Assembly: GCA_031432545.1 (NCBI GenBank) | Contig: JAVKGX010000001.1 | Coordinates: 454,411 to 518,410 of the forward strand | DNA: 64,000 bases | Reading direction: 5' to 3' | Origin: Armatimonadota bacterium | GTDB lineage: Bacteria; Sysuimicrobiota; Sysuimicrobiia; Sysuimicrobiales; Sysuimicrobiaceae | Part shown: positions 46,873-56,273 of the stretch, piece by piece | Layout: every line of letters begins with the position of its first letter | Numbering within the stretch: position 1 is the stretch's first letter | Notes under the pieces: model-generated | What the model saw: the letters and a program-made list of their open reading frames with translations, nothing else | Database searches by the model: none | Told to the model about the DNA's origin: nothing | Made by a program: the position numbers and the translations under genes

Positions 46873-48006
46873 ATGATCCGGCTGCTCGACCGCTACATGG
46901 TCCGCGAGCTCGTCCCCCCGTTCCTCATGGGCGTGTCGGGCTTCATCGTCATCCTGATCGGGGACATCCTGTACGTGCTGGCCGACTACCTCGCGCGCGG
47001 CCAGGTGGGGCTGGGCAACCTGCTGCGGCTGCTGTTCTACAAGATGCCGCACATCCTCGTCCTGACCTTCCCGGTGTCGATGCTGTTCGCGTCGCTGCTG
47101 GGCGTCGGGCGGCTGGCCAAGGACAGCGAGATCACCGCGCTGCGCATGGCCGGGCTGTCGCTGACCCGCATCTTCGCACCGATCCTTGTGTTCGCGTTCG
47201 GCGTGACCATGATGTCGTTTGGGGTCAACGAGTACCTCACCCCGTGGGCGAACCAGCAGGCCGACCGCCTGATCCGCGAGACGGTCTTTCGGGAAGTGTT
47301 CCCGAACATCAAGCAGAACGTCTTCTTCCGAGGGCCGAATGACCGCTACTTCTATATCCGGGAGGTGGACTATACGAACCGGGTGCTGCTGGGCGTCATG
47401 GTCTACGAACTCGGAGGGGACTTCCCGCGTCTGATCACCGCCAGGCGCGCGACGTACGGCGACGGGTTCTGGCACCTGGAGGACGGAGTGGTGCGCAGCT
47501 TTGACGCCGATGGGTACACGAACTACGAGGCCGGCTTTCGGCGATTCGACATCCGGGTGGATCCCGACGAACAGGGGTTCTTCCTGCAGCAGAAGACGCC
47601 CGACCAGATGTCGGCGGCGGAACTGCAGACGCACATGGCGCAGCTGCGGCACAGCGGGGTTGACACGCAGCCCATCGCGGTCGACTACTACTTCAAGTTC
47701 GCCGCGCCGATGGCGGCCTTGATCTTCGCGTTCTTCGCCGCGCCGCTGGCCCTGCAGGCCACGCGCGGGGGCCGGTTCACCGGCGTCGCCGCCGCGATCG
47801 TGCTCATCTTCGTCTACTACGTGATCATGTCGACGTCGCGCGCGTGGGGGCGGGCCGGCGCGCTGCATCCGTTCCTCGCGGCCTGGATGGCCAACCTCGT
47901 CTTTCTGGCGGCGGGCGTGCTGCTCTGTCTGCGCGCGGAGGGCATCCTGACGCTGCGCAGGCCCCGCGGCGTCGGGGCCCGGCGCACGCAGCCCGCGGCG
48001 GTGTGA
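46873..48006 (+). CDS. LptF/LptG family lipopolysaccharide export permease
   Basis: This is a 377-residue inner membrane permease of the LptF/G (YjgP/YjgQ) family that extracts lipopolysaccharide-like lipid to the periplasmic bridge. Three N-terminal helices (from MIRLLDRYMVRELVPPFLMG) are followed by ALRMAGLSLTRIFAP, a periplasmic beta-jellyroll (about 135-255), then three C-terminal helices. The family needs two such permeases plus an LptB ATPase; only one is in this window. The start ATG 46873 lies 82 bases after the lipoprotein gene. It is followed directly by LptC-, LptA- and LptD-like genes. Confidence 0.92.
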   Translation: MIRLLDRYMVRELVPPFLMGVSGFIVILIGDILYVLADYLARGQVGLGNLLRLLFYKMPHILVLTFPVSMLFASLLGVGRLAKDSEITALRMAGLSLTRIFAPILVFAFGVTMMSFGVNEYLTPWANQQADRLIRETVFREVFPNIKQNVFFRGPNDRYFYIREVDYTNRVLLGVMVYELGGDFPRLITARRATYGDGFWHLEDGVVRSFDADGYTNYEAGFRRFDIRVDPDEQGFFLQQKTPDQMSAAELQTHMAQLRHSGVDTQPIAVDYYFKFAAPMAALIFAFFAAPLALQATRGGRFTGVAAAIVLIFVYYVIMSTSRAWGRAGALHPFLAAWMANLVFLAAGVLLCLRAEGILTLRRPRGVGARRTQPAAV

Positions 48007-48008
48007 CG

Positions 48009-48578
48009 ATGCCCCGATCGGCCGCCGTTGCCGTCGTCGCTGCTGCGGTCGGCTTGCTCGCAGTCGGCTGGTACTGGGCGTATCGGTCGGCCACGGAACC
48101 GGCCGCACAACCCACGCCGGCCCCTCCGGTGCAGCTGCGGGCCGAGCAGGCGCGGATCGTCATCCGGCACCGCGGCGATCCCCAGGTGGATCTGCGCAGC
48201 CGACAGGTCGAGGTGTCAGCCGACCTGCAGCGTGCGACCTTCGAAGGCGTCGACCGCGCCACGGTCTTCCGCGAGGGGCGCGAGTTCCTCTACATCCGCG
48301 CACAGCGCATCGTGCTGAACCGTCAAAGCCAGAACTTCGTCGCCACCGGCGGGGTCGAAGTCACCTCCCCCGACGGGGACTGGCTGCGCGCCCCGTACAT
48401 GGTGTACATCAACGAGCGAGCCGTACTGGCGTTCCCGAGGGGCGTGGCCTTCCAGTTGGGCAACAACCGCGCGCAGGCGAAGAGTCTGCGCTTTTTCATT
48501 CTGCAGCAGACCGTGGAGATGGAGGGCGGGGTGGACGTCACACTGGACATCCGCTCGCTGCCCACGCCGAGGCCATGA
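48009..48578 (+). CDS. lptC: LptC-like periplasmic bridge protein
   Basis: This is a 189-residue protein with one N-terminal membrane helix (about 5-25) and a beta-jellyroll typical of the LptC family (DUF1239). QVEVSADLQRATFEG, IRAQRIVLNRQSQNFVATGGVEVTSPDGDWLRA and FPRGVAFQLGNNRAQAKS follow the alternating strand pattern. In LPS transport it links LptFG to the LptA bridge. ATG 48009 or GTG 48003, which overlaps the previous stop, may be the start. Identification rests on weak sequence similarity plus strong context. Confidence 0.8.
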   Translation: MPRSAAVAVVAAAVGLLAVGWYWAYRSATEPAAQPTPAPPVQLRAEQARIVIRHRGDPQVDLRSRQVEVSADLQRATFEGVDRATVFREGREFLYIRAQRIVLNRQSQNFVATGGVEVTSPDGDWLRAPYMVYINERAVLAFPRGVAFQLGNNRAQAKSLRFFILQQTVEMEGGVDVTLDIRSLPTPRP

Positions 48579-49717
48579 ACGGACGCTGGTCGAATTTCTC
48601 CGGTGGGTGGCTGGTGGCCGTGGCCGCGGCGCTGGCGCTAGCCGCACCGGCGTTGGGACAGCAGCCGATCGCGCCGCCGCAGGGCGAGCAGGGCCGGCTG
48701 CGCGCTGACCGCATCCGCTACGACGCCAGAAATCGCGTGTTCGAGGCGCGGGGGAACGTGACGCTTCAGATCGGCGACACGACGATCACCTGCCAGGTGC
48801 TCGTCTATCACGAGCGCACGCGCATCGCTTGGGCCGAGGGCGGCGCGAAGGTCGTTCAGCCACACACGACCCTCGCGGCGCCGACAGTCAAGTACGAGGC
48901 GGACCCGCAGGTCGTCCACGCCTCCGGAGGCGTCGTGGTTACCCAACCGAACCTCACGCTGCGCTCGCAGACCCTCAAGTACCGCTCCCGTGAGCAGGTG
49001 GCGTTCGCCGAGGGGCAGGTGGAGCTGGTGACCGAGGGATCGACGCTGGCCGGCCCCTCGCTGTGGGCGGACCTCGCCGCCAAGCGGGCGCGCGTGCCCG
49101 GCCCTGCCCGGCTCGTCCGCAAGGGCGGACCGCCCCCGCGGGGACGGGAAACCGACAGAGTGCTGGCGGCGCTGGCCAAGGAAGACACGACGATCACGGC
49201 CCAGAAGCTGATGACCTTCGAGTGGCAGAAGACCAACGAGGCCACCGCCGAGGGCGACGTCCGCATCGAGCAGGTCGACAAGAAGGCACGCGCGGAAAAG
49301 GCCGTCTACTCAGAAGCCAAGGATCAGATCGAGCTGGTGGGGGGCGTGCGGCTCGACCAGGTCAGCGGCCAGTGGCTGGTGCGCGAGAGGCTCGCCAATC
49401 CCCCCAGGACCGACGAGGAGAGAAAGGCGCTGGAAAGCCCCGCCACGCTCACCTCCGAACGCCTCGTCATCACGATCAGCACGCGCGACAGCGTCGCCAC
49501 TGGAAACGTCAGGGTTACCCAGGCCGGCCGATCCGCAACCGGTGATCGGGGCGAGTACGACGATCTCAACGGCAAGATCGTTCTCACGGGCCGTCGGGTG
49601 CGACTGGAACGTGACGACGGGTCGTGGCTGGAGGCCGAAAAGGTCGTCGTGTCGCTGCGCGAAGACACCTTCGAGGCGTTCGGAACCGTAGACACGGTGT
49701 TCAAGGTCAGGCCGTGA
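48575..49717 (+). CDS. lptA: LptA/OstA-like periplasmic transport protein
   Basis: This is a 380-residue exported protein, signal peptide about 1-29 (cut after ALG-Q). Several OstA/LptA jellyroll segments follow each other: LRADRIRYDARNRVFEARGNVTL, VVHASGGVVVTQPNLTLRSQTLKYRS, TAEGDVRIEQVDKKARAEKAVYS and ATGNVRVTQAGRSATGDRGEYD. It is about twice the length of E. coli LptA, so one chain may span more of the periplasm. It overlaps both LptC (ATGA) and LptD (GTGA) genes. Confidence 0.87.
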   Translation: MNGRWSNFSGGWLVAVAAALALAAPALGQQPIAPPQGEQGRLRADRIRYDARNRVFEARGNVTLQIGDTTITCQVLVYHERTRIAWAEGGAKVVQPHTTLAAPTVKYEADPQVVHASGGVVVTQPNLTLRSQTLKYRSREQVAFAEGQVELVTEGSTLAGPSLWADLAAKRARVPGPARLVRKGGPPPRGRETDRVLAALAKEDTTITAQKLMTFEWQKTNEATAEGDVRIEQVDKKARAEKAVYSEAKDQIELVGGVRLDQVSGQWLVRERLANPPRTDEERKALESPATLTSERLVITISTRDSVATGNVRVTQAGRSATGDRGEYDDLNGKIVLTGRRVRLERDDGSWLEAEKVVVSLREDTFEAFGTVDTVFKVRP

Positions 49718-51843
49718 TCGGCGTGCGTCTCGCGCCGGGCCGGGTCCGAGTCCTGGCGATGCTGGTTGCGGCCCTGCTCGCCACGCCCCTGCTGGGGGCC
49801 TACGCCCAGGAAGAGATCCCGGTCCAGGTGCGCGCCGAGTACGTGCGCTACGACGAGGCGCGGGGGCTCGTGTACGCGCGCGGGGGCGTCGTCATCACCT
49901 ATCAGGACGTGATCCTCCGGGCCGACGAGGTGCTGCTGGACCTCAACGAGCTCGAACTCGTCGCCCGCGGCAACGTGGTGCTCGAGGAGAGCGGCCAGGT
50001 CGTCACCGCCGAGCAGCTGACGTACAACTTCCGCACGCGGTTCGGCAGCATGGACGCAGCAGAGACCCGGTGGCGCGATCCGCTCGTGCTCGACCCCATC
50101 CACATCCGGGCGGGACGCATCGAGGGCAACATCAACCAGCGCATTTGCATCACGAATGCCGAAGTCAGCACCTGCGATCTCGACGACCCGCAGACCCCCT
50201 ACAAGATCACCGCCGACCACGTCGAGCTCATCCCGCAAGACAAACTCGTGCTGCGCGGCGCCTCGCTGCACCTATTCGGCTGGAAGGTGTTCACGCTGCC
50301 GGTGATCGTGATCTTCCTGCGCGAGCCACGCCAGCAGCGGGTCTTCCCGGTGGTCGGGTACAACGAGGCCGAGGGGTGGTTCGTGAAGATGACGACCACC
50401 TACTTCGTCAACGACAGCCACTACGGTTTCATCTACACCGACTGGATGGAGCGGATCGGATTCGGCGCGGGAGTCGAACACATCTGGCGCTACGCGGAGG
50501 GTGACGGAAACTACTTCCTGTACCTGCTGCCGAATCGCCAGACCGGCGGGACGGACCATCGCGCCCGTCTCCAGCACCGGCACAACTTCGGGGGGGGGTT
50601 CGCGGCCGGGATCTTCTTGGACTACTTTCAGCGCAACTTCGGCGGGGGAAGGTCGGCGTCGGCGTTCTTCGGCAGCTTGGACGCTGTCTATGCCGACGCC
50701 GTGCAGACGGCGAACCTGTTCGTTAGCTACGGAGCCGACGACTTCGGCACCGAGCCCAACGAGGCGTTTGCCGCCCGCCTGACCTACGACCGTCAGATCC
50801 TGCCCGGGTTGCGCGGCCGGATCGATGTTCCGTACTCCCAGCTTCGCATTCCCGACAGTCCGGCCGACCAGGAGTCGATCCCGCGGCTGGACCTGGTTTA
50901 CTTCGGCCCCGGGTACACGCTGCGCCTGACGGCGGAGCACCGCTTCGACCTGGACGGCCCCGCCTATGCGGGCGACAACTTCTACTCCCTGTCGCGGCTT
51001 CCAGAGATCGTGTACAGCCCCTTCGCCCAACCCCTGCGTCTGGGCGACGTCAGCCTGCTGGCGCAGTTCAACGCGGGGCTGGGTCTGTTCCAGGAGCACA
51101 ACGTGCCGCTGCCCGGGGGCGCACTCGGCACGGTCTCGGCCGTGCGCCTGGACGGACAGGTCATCGTGGCCGGCACACACCGGATCGCCGACCGCACCAC
51201 CACGGATGTGCGCCTGAACGGACGGCTGTCCTACTACTCCACCGGCGACCTGCGGGGGATCTTCGGCGGGACGGTCGGCGTCTCCCACGGCTTCACCGAC
51301 AGCCTGACCGCCCGCCTGACCTACAACTACCAGGACAACTTCGGCCGGACGCCCTTTCTGTTCGACCGCGACGTCACGCGTCTGCACAACGTGCAGTTCG
51401 GGCTGTCCTACCGCGAGGCGACGCTGGCCGCCGAGCTGACGGGCGGCTACAACTTCCTCGCCGGCCGCGCCGACGCACTGACTCTGCGGGTGGAATGGCT
51501 GCCGCAGCCCAACTGGATCGTGAACTTCGCCAGCTCCGTAGACCCCAACACCTGGACCGTCGGTTCCGTCGAGGGGAGTCTGCGGGCGCGGCTGAGCGAG
51601 CAGTGGGAGGTCGCCTACCGGGCGATCTACGTGCCCACCACCGGCACGCTGCTGCACGACTTCGTGCAGGCCACCTACTACCAGGACTGCTGGGCCGCCA
51701 GCCTGACGTACCTCGGTTCCCGGCAGGAACTGTGGTTGGAGGTCTGGTTGACCGCATTCCCGCGGGCGCGCGGCGCCGTCGGTCTGGGCCAGACCGGGAT
51801 CCTGTTCCAGCAGCCGTTTTTGCCTCCGGGTCCCCTGCGCTGA
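49714..51843 (+). CDS. lptD: LptD-like outer membrane LPS assembly protein
   Basis: This is a 709-residue outer membrane protein. After a signal peptide (about 1-32) come OstA-type repeats (EYVRYDEARGLVYARGGVVITYQDVILRADE, LVARGNVVLEESGQVVTAEQLTYN). A motif with the Cys pair and TPYKI follows (ICITNAEVSTCDLDD), as in LptD N-domains. The rest is a C-terminal beta-barrel of alternating aromatic strands. It inserts lipopolysaccharide into the outer leaflet together with LptE, which is not seen here. The C-terminus ends PGPLR rather than in Phe. The start is GTG 49714, overlapping lptA. Confidence 0.88.
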   Translation: MIGVRLAPGRVRVLAMLVAALLATPLLGAYAQEEIPVQVRAEYVRYDEARGLVYARGGVVITYQDVILRADEVLLDLNELELVARGNVVLEESGQVVTAEQLTYNFRTRFGSMDAAETRWRDPLVLDPIHIRAGRIEGNINQRICITNAEVSTCDLDDPQTPYKITADHVELIPQDKLVLRGASLHLFGWKVFTLPVIVIFLREPRQQRVFPVVGYNEAEGWFVKMTTTYFVNDSHYGFIYTDWMERIGFGAGVEHIWRYAEGDGNYFLYLLPNRQTGGTDHRARLQHRHNFGGGFAAGIFLDYFQRNFGGGRSASAFFGSLDAVYADAVQTANLFVSYGADDFGTEPNEAFAARLTYDRQILPGLRGRIDVPYSQLRIPDSPADQESIPRLDLVYFGPGYTLRLTAEHRFDLDGPAYAGDNFYSLSRLPEIVYSPFAQPLRLGDVSLLAQFNAGLGLFQEHNVPLPGGALGTVSAVRLDGQVIVAGTHRIADRTTTDVRLNGRLSYYSTGDLRGIFGGTVGVSHGFTDSLTARLTYNYQDNFGRTPFLFDRDVTRLHNVQFGLSYREATLAAELTGGYNFLAGRADALTLRVEWLPQPNWIVNFASSVDPNTWTVGSVEGSLRARLSEQWEVAYRAIYVPTTGTLLHDFVQATYYQDCWAASLTYLGSRQELWLEVWLTAFPRARGAVGLGQTGILFQQPFLPPGPLR

Positions 51844-51855
51844 CGCGCAGCGGGC

Positions 51856-54552
51856 TTATGGCCGTTGTCGGCGCTGCAGCTCCTGCAGGATCCGACCGAT
51901 GGCGTCGACTTCGCGCTGATAGGCTCCGAGATCGCCTGCGCGCAGCAACTCCTGCGCGCGCTCGTACCGCCGCGCCGCCTCCGCAACCAGTTCGGCGGAG
52001 CGGGCGTCCGGCGCGGCCGAACTGGGCGGCATGGTGGGGGGAGGTGCGGGCGCGGGGCCGAACACCCGTGCCAGCACCCCCTCCAGCGTCTCCTCCATGG
52101 CGATCCGCGGCCCGTGCGCGGCGATGACGCGCTTGAGCTCCGGCAGCTGGCTGGTGGCGGCCTGCAGGAAGATCGGCTCGATGTACAGCAGCGAGTCCTC
52201 GATCGGTACGACGAGCAGGTTGCCGCGGATGACCCGGGATCCCTGCTGGTTCCACAGCGTGAGTTGCTGGCTGATGAAGGTGTCCTGGTTGATCCGCGAC
52301 TCGACCTGCATCGGCCCGAACACCGTCCTGTCCTTGGGGAACCGGAACACGAGCAGCTCGCCGTAGTGTGGTGGGTCGTTGCGGGCCGCGATCCAGGCGA
52401 CCATGTTGTCGCGGCGCTGCGGGGTCATCGGCAGGATCAGCACGAACTCCGGCGCCCGGCTGCCGGGCAGGCGCATCGTCACGTAGTAGGGTTCCACGCG
52501 CTGCGTCTGGTCGCCGAACAGTTCGTTGGGCCACGACCACACGTCCTCGCGGTTGTAGAACACGCGCGGGTCGCGCATGTGGTAAGTGGCGTAGACGAAC
52601 GCCTGCGTCTCGAACAGATCCACCGGATACCGAAGGTGCGCCCGCAGAGCATCGGGCAGTTCCGAAGCGGGGCGGAACAGGCCCGGGAAGATCCGCGCGT
52701 ACACGCGGGCGAGGGGGTCTTGGGGATCCACTAGGTAGAACGTCGTAGTGCCGTGGTAGGCGTCGACGACGGCCTTTATGGAGTTGCGGATGTAGTTGAG
52801 GCCGCGCAGCGGCTGCGCGTAGGGGTAGCGGTCCGAGGTCGTGTAGGCGTCGACGATCCAGTACAGGCGGCCGTCGGCGATCACCATGTACGGATCGCGG
52901 TCGAAGGCCAGAAACGGGGCCAGGCGGCGCGTGCGCTCCTGAACGGTGCGCGCGAACAGGATGCGGCTGCGGGCGGTGAGGTCGGTCGAGAGCAGGATCT
53001 TGGCGTTGGCGAACCGCGTGGCGAAGGCGGCGCGGCGCAGGGGGTTAGACAGCGCGATCCCCGCACGCCCGGTGTAGCGCGTCGTCACGTTCTCCTCGCC
53101 GCGCGGGTAGTTGAACTCGTCGATCCGTGCGCCGACGATCGCGTAGTTGCGCGTCGCCTCCCCGAAGTAGATCTCCGGTCGGGCGATCTGCAGTTCCGCG
53201 ACGTCGCTGCGTGGGGGGATGTCCCGAACCCACAGGTCGGGCAGGCCCTCTTCGGAGACGCGGTTGACCGGCGAGACGACGGCGCCGTAGCCGTGCGTGA
53301 AGACGAGGTGTTCGTTGACCCAGGTGCGCGCGGGGGCGGGCAGGCGCAAGACGTCCATCTCCCGCGCGGCCAGCATCACCTGCTGCTGCCGCGCGCCGAT
53401 GCGGTATCGGTCGATGTCGACGTCGGCGAACACGTAGTAGGCACGCAACCCCTGCAGCTGGCGGTAGGTTTCCAGCAGCGGCCGGTAGTCCCACAGCCGG
53501 ATGTTGTCCAGCGTCGTGCGATTTCGGTCCAGAGCTTCTCTGCCCAACCGCTCGGTGACCGCAAACGTCTGCTCCCGCGCCCGATCCAGCCCGAACGCGC
53601 GCCGCGTCGCATCGATGTGGTGCTGGATGTACGGCATCTCACGGCTGAGTTCGTTGGGGGCGACGACCAGCTGCTGGACGGCGGCCGGCACGATGCCCAG
53701 CCCCACGATCCACGCCGCGCCCATCAACATCACCACGCCCGCGGCCAGCCGCAGCGTGCGCAGCCACACGTTGGCGAACAGGAGCACCGCGCAAAGCGCA
53801 GCGAGCACGGCGAGTGCGTTCAGGGCGGGCAGGCGCGCGTGCATGTCGGCGTACGTCGGGCCGAAGATCAAACCGCGCTGGGAGGTGAGCAGCTCGTAGG
53901 CGTCCAGGCGGAAGCCCACAGCGCGCACCAACAGGAGCATCCCACCCAGTGCTGACAGGTGCGCCCGGACCGAGGGAGCGATCGACCACACGCCGCGCAT
54001 CGCCAGCGCGGCCGTGTCCATCGCGTAGCCGACGACCACGGCGGCGAGGGCGAACAGCAGCCAGCCCCACAGCAGGTGCTGCAGGAACCGCCAAAAGGGC
54101 AGCCGGAACAGGTAGAACGAGACGTCCAACCCGAACACCGGGTCGGTGGTGCCGGTGGATGCTGCGTGGAGGAACTGCTGGAAGGCGACCCACTGGCCCG
54201 TGTTGGCCACACCCGCCAGCACGGCGACCGCGGCGCAGACCCCCGCGGCGACGAGGGGCAGGCGCCTGCGACGGCCCAGGGGCCGGAAGCCATCGCCTTC
54301 CGCCCGCATCTGAATGACCCGCGCTCGTGGGTGGGCGCGCAGCACCGGGCGCACGTTGGCGTAGAGGATCACGAAGACCACGGCCGCGACAAAGAGGGCG
54401 AGACCGGCGCGGGAGAGCGTGGGGACCCAGAAGACCGAGGGGTACCCGAGTTCGAGGAACCACAGCCAGTCGGTATACCACAGCGCCAGCGTCGGCCAGA
54501 CGACGAGCAGGCCGACGAGCGCGAGCAGCAGGACGGCGCGGACGATGCTCAT
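51856..54552 (-). CDS. UPF0182 family membrane protein
   Basis: This is an 898-residue protein of the UPF0182 (COG1615) family, standard length. About seven membrane helices occupy residues 1-310 (starting SIVRAVLLLALVGLLVVWPT). A large extracytoplasmic domain follows with the family stretches NFVYPRGEENVTTRYTGRAG-type sequence, YMVIADGRLYWIVDAYTTSDRYPYA and NYIRNSIKAVVDAYHG. The C-terminus is a short Ala/Glu-rich helix after a Pro linker. The function of the family is unknown. It is last in a minus-strand run with two small genes. It converges on lptD with 12 bases between the stops. Confidence 0.92.
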   Translation of the reverse strand: MSIVRAVLLLALVGLLVVWPTLALWYTDWLWFLELGYPSVFWVPTLSRAGLALFVAAVVFVILYANVRPVLRAHPRARVIQMRAEGDGFRPLGRRRRLPLVAAGVCAAVAVLAGVANTGQWVAFQQFLHAASTGTTDPVFGLDVSFYLFRLPFWRFLQHLLWGWLLFALAAVVVGYAMDTAALAMRGVWSIAPSVRAHLSALGGMLLLVRAVGFRLDAYELLTSQRGLIFGPTYADMHARLPALNALAVLAALCAVLLFANVWLRTLRLAAGVVMLMGAAWIVGLGIVPAAVQQLVVAPNELSREMPYIQHHIDATRRAFGLDRAREQTFAVTERLGREALDRNRTTLDNIRLWDYRPLLETYRQLQGLRAYYVFADVDIDRYRIGARQQQVMLAAREMDVLRLPAPARTWVNEHLVFTHGYGAVVSPVNRVSEEGLPDLWVRDIPPRSDVAELQIARPEIYFGEATRNYAIVGARIDEFNYPRGEENVTTRYTGRAGIALSNPLRRAAFATRFANAKILLSTDLTARSRILFARTVQERTRRLAPFLAFDRDPYMVIADGRLYWIVDAYTTSDRYPYAQPLRGLNYIRNSIKAVVDAYHGTTTFYLVDPQDPLARVYARIFPGLFRPASELPDALRAHLRYPVDLFETQAFVYATYHMRDPRVFYNREDVWSWPNELFGDQTQRVEPYYVTMRLPGSRAPEFVLILPMTPQRRDNMVAWIAARNDPPHYGELLVFRFPKDRTVFGPMQVESRINQDTFISQQLTLWNQQGSRVIRGNLLVVPIEDSLLYIEPIFLQAATSQLPELKRVIAAHGPRIAMEETLEGVLARVFGPAPAPPPTMPPSSAAPDARSAELVAEAARRYERAQELLRAGDLGAYQREVDAIGRILQELQRRQRP

Positions 54553-54574
54553 CTGCGGATGTCCGCCGCGCCGG

Positions 54575-55153
54575 CTACGGTTCGGGCACGTCCGCTCGCC
54601 CCCATGTTCCGCGCCAGACCCTGCGCACGGGCCCTCCGCGCCGGGCGTCGTAGCCGTGGCCCTCCAGCGGTCGCCACCTGCCGTCGAACGTCGCGGTCAC
54701 GAGCCCCGCTCCGGCGGGCAGGAGCCCCGCTCGGCGGTCGGCGCGGATCCGTTCCGCCAGTGGGGCCAGCTCGCACAGGGCGAGGTCCAGGTCGGCCGGC
54801 GAACGCGGGCAGAAGCGTCCGCGCACGATGAGCCCGTCCCAGTCGTACCGGAACTGGAACTCCACGGGCGCTTGCGCCGCCGCGCGGAAGAGGTCGACGA
54901 GCGCGCATCGGGCCGCTTTCCATTTCTCTGCGGCCACGGCCGCCAGCAAGGCCGACATCGCTTCCTCGTCGGCAAATGTTCCGAACGTGACCAGGACTCC
55001 GGCCGGCGCGCGCGGATCGGCACGCAGAAACGGCATGGTCCGCGCCCGCCCGACGGTTTGCCAGGCCGTGCGGACGGCCGCCACCGCCTCCTTCGGGAAG
55101 GTCTTCTCGTCGTAGCCGATGACGATTTCGTCGGGTCGGTGGAAATGCCGCAT
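54575..55153 (-). CDS. Hypothetical protein
   Basis: This is a 192-residue soluble-looking protein with no signal peptide and no family I recognise. Segments such as VTFGTFADEEAMSALLAAVAAEKWKAARCALVDLFRAA and WDGLIVRGRFCPRSPADLDLALCELAPL suggest an alpha/beta fold. The C-terminus is Arg/Gly-rich. The ATG has a weak ribosome site. It sits 22 bases before the UPF0182 gene and 42 bases after the zinc-ribbon gene, so the three are probably co-transcribed. Confidence 0.6.
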   Translation of the reverse strand: MRHFHRPDEIVIGYDEKTFPKEAVAAVRTAWQTVGRARTMPFLRADPRAPAGVLVTFGTFADEEAMSALLAAVAAEKWKAARCALVDLFRAAAQAPVEFQFRYDWDGLIVRGRFCPRSPADLDLALCELAPLAERIRADRRAGLLPAGAGLVTATFDGRWRPLEGHGYDARRGGPVRRVWRGTWGRADVPEP

Positions 55154-55195
55154 GGGACTCGGCAGGCAGGAAAAGGACGCGCCCCGAATCCGCGC

Positions 55196-55483
55196 TCAAG
55201 GCTGGTGTGCGCCGGAGCGCCTTGCAGCCCACACCAGCAGCAGGACGGACAGGCCGCCCAGCACCGCGAGGACGCCCAGCGGCGACGCGGTCCAGCGCGG
55301 CTGGTCGAAGACTGTGATGCGCAGCTGCGCTCCGCAGTGCCGGCATCGAGGGAAGTAGTCGAGCGCGCCCGGGCGGTCGGAGGGCACGCCCTCGCGGATG
55401 CCGATCGTGAACCGTGTGATCTGGGTGCACTCCGGGCAGCGGAACTCCACGAACTCGGGTCGCGTCATCGCTTCCTTGGTCAT
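55196..55483 (-). CDS. Small zinc-ribbon membrane protein
   Basis: This is a 95-residue protein. FRCPECTQITRF and FPRCRHCGAQLRI give two C-x2-C knuckles (a zinc ribbon), followed by one C-terminal membrane helix (LGVLAVLGGLSVLLLVWA). The ATG at 55483 has a strong GGGGAGGG. A longer frame to 55534 is less likely. It is a membrane-anchored metal-binding adaptor of unknown role, first in the run leading to UPF0182. Confidence 0.65.
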   Translation of the reverse strand: MTKEAMTRPEFVEFRCPECTQITRFTIGIREGVPSDRPGALDYFPRCRHCGAQLRITVFDQPRWTASPLGVLAVLGGLSVLLLVWAARRSGAHQP

Positions 55484-55626
55484 TCGTCCCTCCCCGCGCA
55501 CCACTTGTCTGCAATATACTACGGGAGTTTGCACGGCACGACCGGTGGCTCGTGTATCATCTACTGGTGTGACCCGTTCGCGGGGTGCATTCGGCCCCGG
55601 GGAGAACGCGTTGCGGAGGCGGCGCG

Positions 55627-55938
55627 GTGGCCACGCGCGAAGAGATCATCCAAACGCTGAAGACCTGCTACGATCCCGAGATCCCAGTCAACATCTGGGA
55701 CCTGGGCCTGATCTACGACCTCAGGCAGGACGACGGACAGGTCGCAATCAAGATGACGCTCACTGCGCTGGGCTGCCCAGTCGGTCCGATGCTCGCGGAG
55801 GAGATCAAGAGCAAGGTCGGCCGGCTCAAAGGTGTCACCGGCGTGGACGTGGAGATCGTGTTCACCCCGCCGTGGACACCCGAGCGTCTGACGGAAGAGG
55901 GCCGGCTCGTATTGCAGAGCATGGGGTATCCCGTCTAG
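55627..55938 (+). CDS. MIP18 family (DUF59) protein
   Basis: This is a 103-residue protein of the MIP18/DUF59 family, related to SufT and PaaD, which help iron-sulfur cluster maturation. It has LKTCYDPEIPVNIWDLGLIYDL, VAIKMTLTALGCPVGPML (with the conserved Cys) and VEIVFTPPWTPERLTEEGR. GTG 55627 follows GGAGG by eight bases. A SUF-type role is inferred; no suf genes are adjacent. Confidence 0.9.
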   Translation: MATREEIIQTLKTCYDPEIPVNIWDLGLIYDLRQDDGQVAIKMTLTALGCPVGPMLAEEIKSKVGRLKGVTGVDVEIVFTPPWTPERLTEEGRLVLQSMGYPV

Positions 55939-55946
55939 CGGTGGCG

Positions 55947-56273
55947 ATGCGTGTCCACGTGCTTGACCCGGACCTACTGTCCTCGACCCGTCTCCGGGAC
56001 CAGATCCGGCGGGCCGGGTGGACGCCGGCCGACGATCGCGGGCGCCCGGACGTCGTGATCGTCAACCTGGCGAGGGTGTCACCGGGGGCGGTGGCTTCGG
56101 TGCGCGCACGTTGGGCCGAAGCGGTGGTCGTGGGCTTCTGCGGGCATGCGGACCACCCCCGGCGCGAGGCTGGCTTGGCCGCGGGATGCGACGCGGTGAT
56201 CCCGCACGGCGAGGCGATGAACCGTCTGGTACGGGCCGTCGCACGCCTGGCAAGTGAGGAGAGGGGAGCATGA
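55947..56273 (+). CDS. Receiver-like protein, possibly degenerate
   Basis: This is a 108-residue protein resembling a two-component receiver: MRVHVLDPDLL at the start (acidic site reduced to LDPD), PDVVIVNLARV where a phospho-acceptor Asp would be but Asn occurs, VVVGFCGHAD and a final GCDAVIPHG with an Ala/Arg-rich helix. Loss of the usual Asp suggests it is not phosphorylated. ATG 55947 is eight bases after the MIP18 stop. It overlaps the next gene (ATGA), so it is coupled to it. Confidence 0.6.
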   Translation: MRVHVLDPDLLSSTRLRDQIRRAGWTPADDRGRPDVVIVNLARVSPGAVASVRARWAEAVVVGFCGHADHPRREAGLAAGCDAVIPHGEAMNRLVRAVARLASEERGA

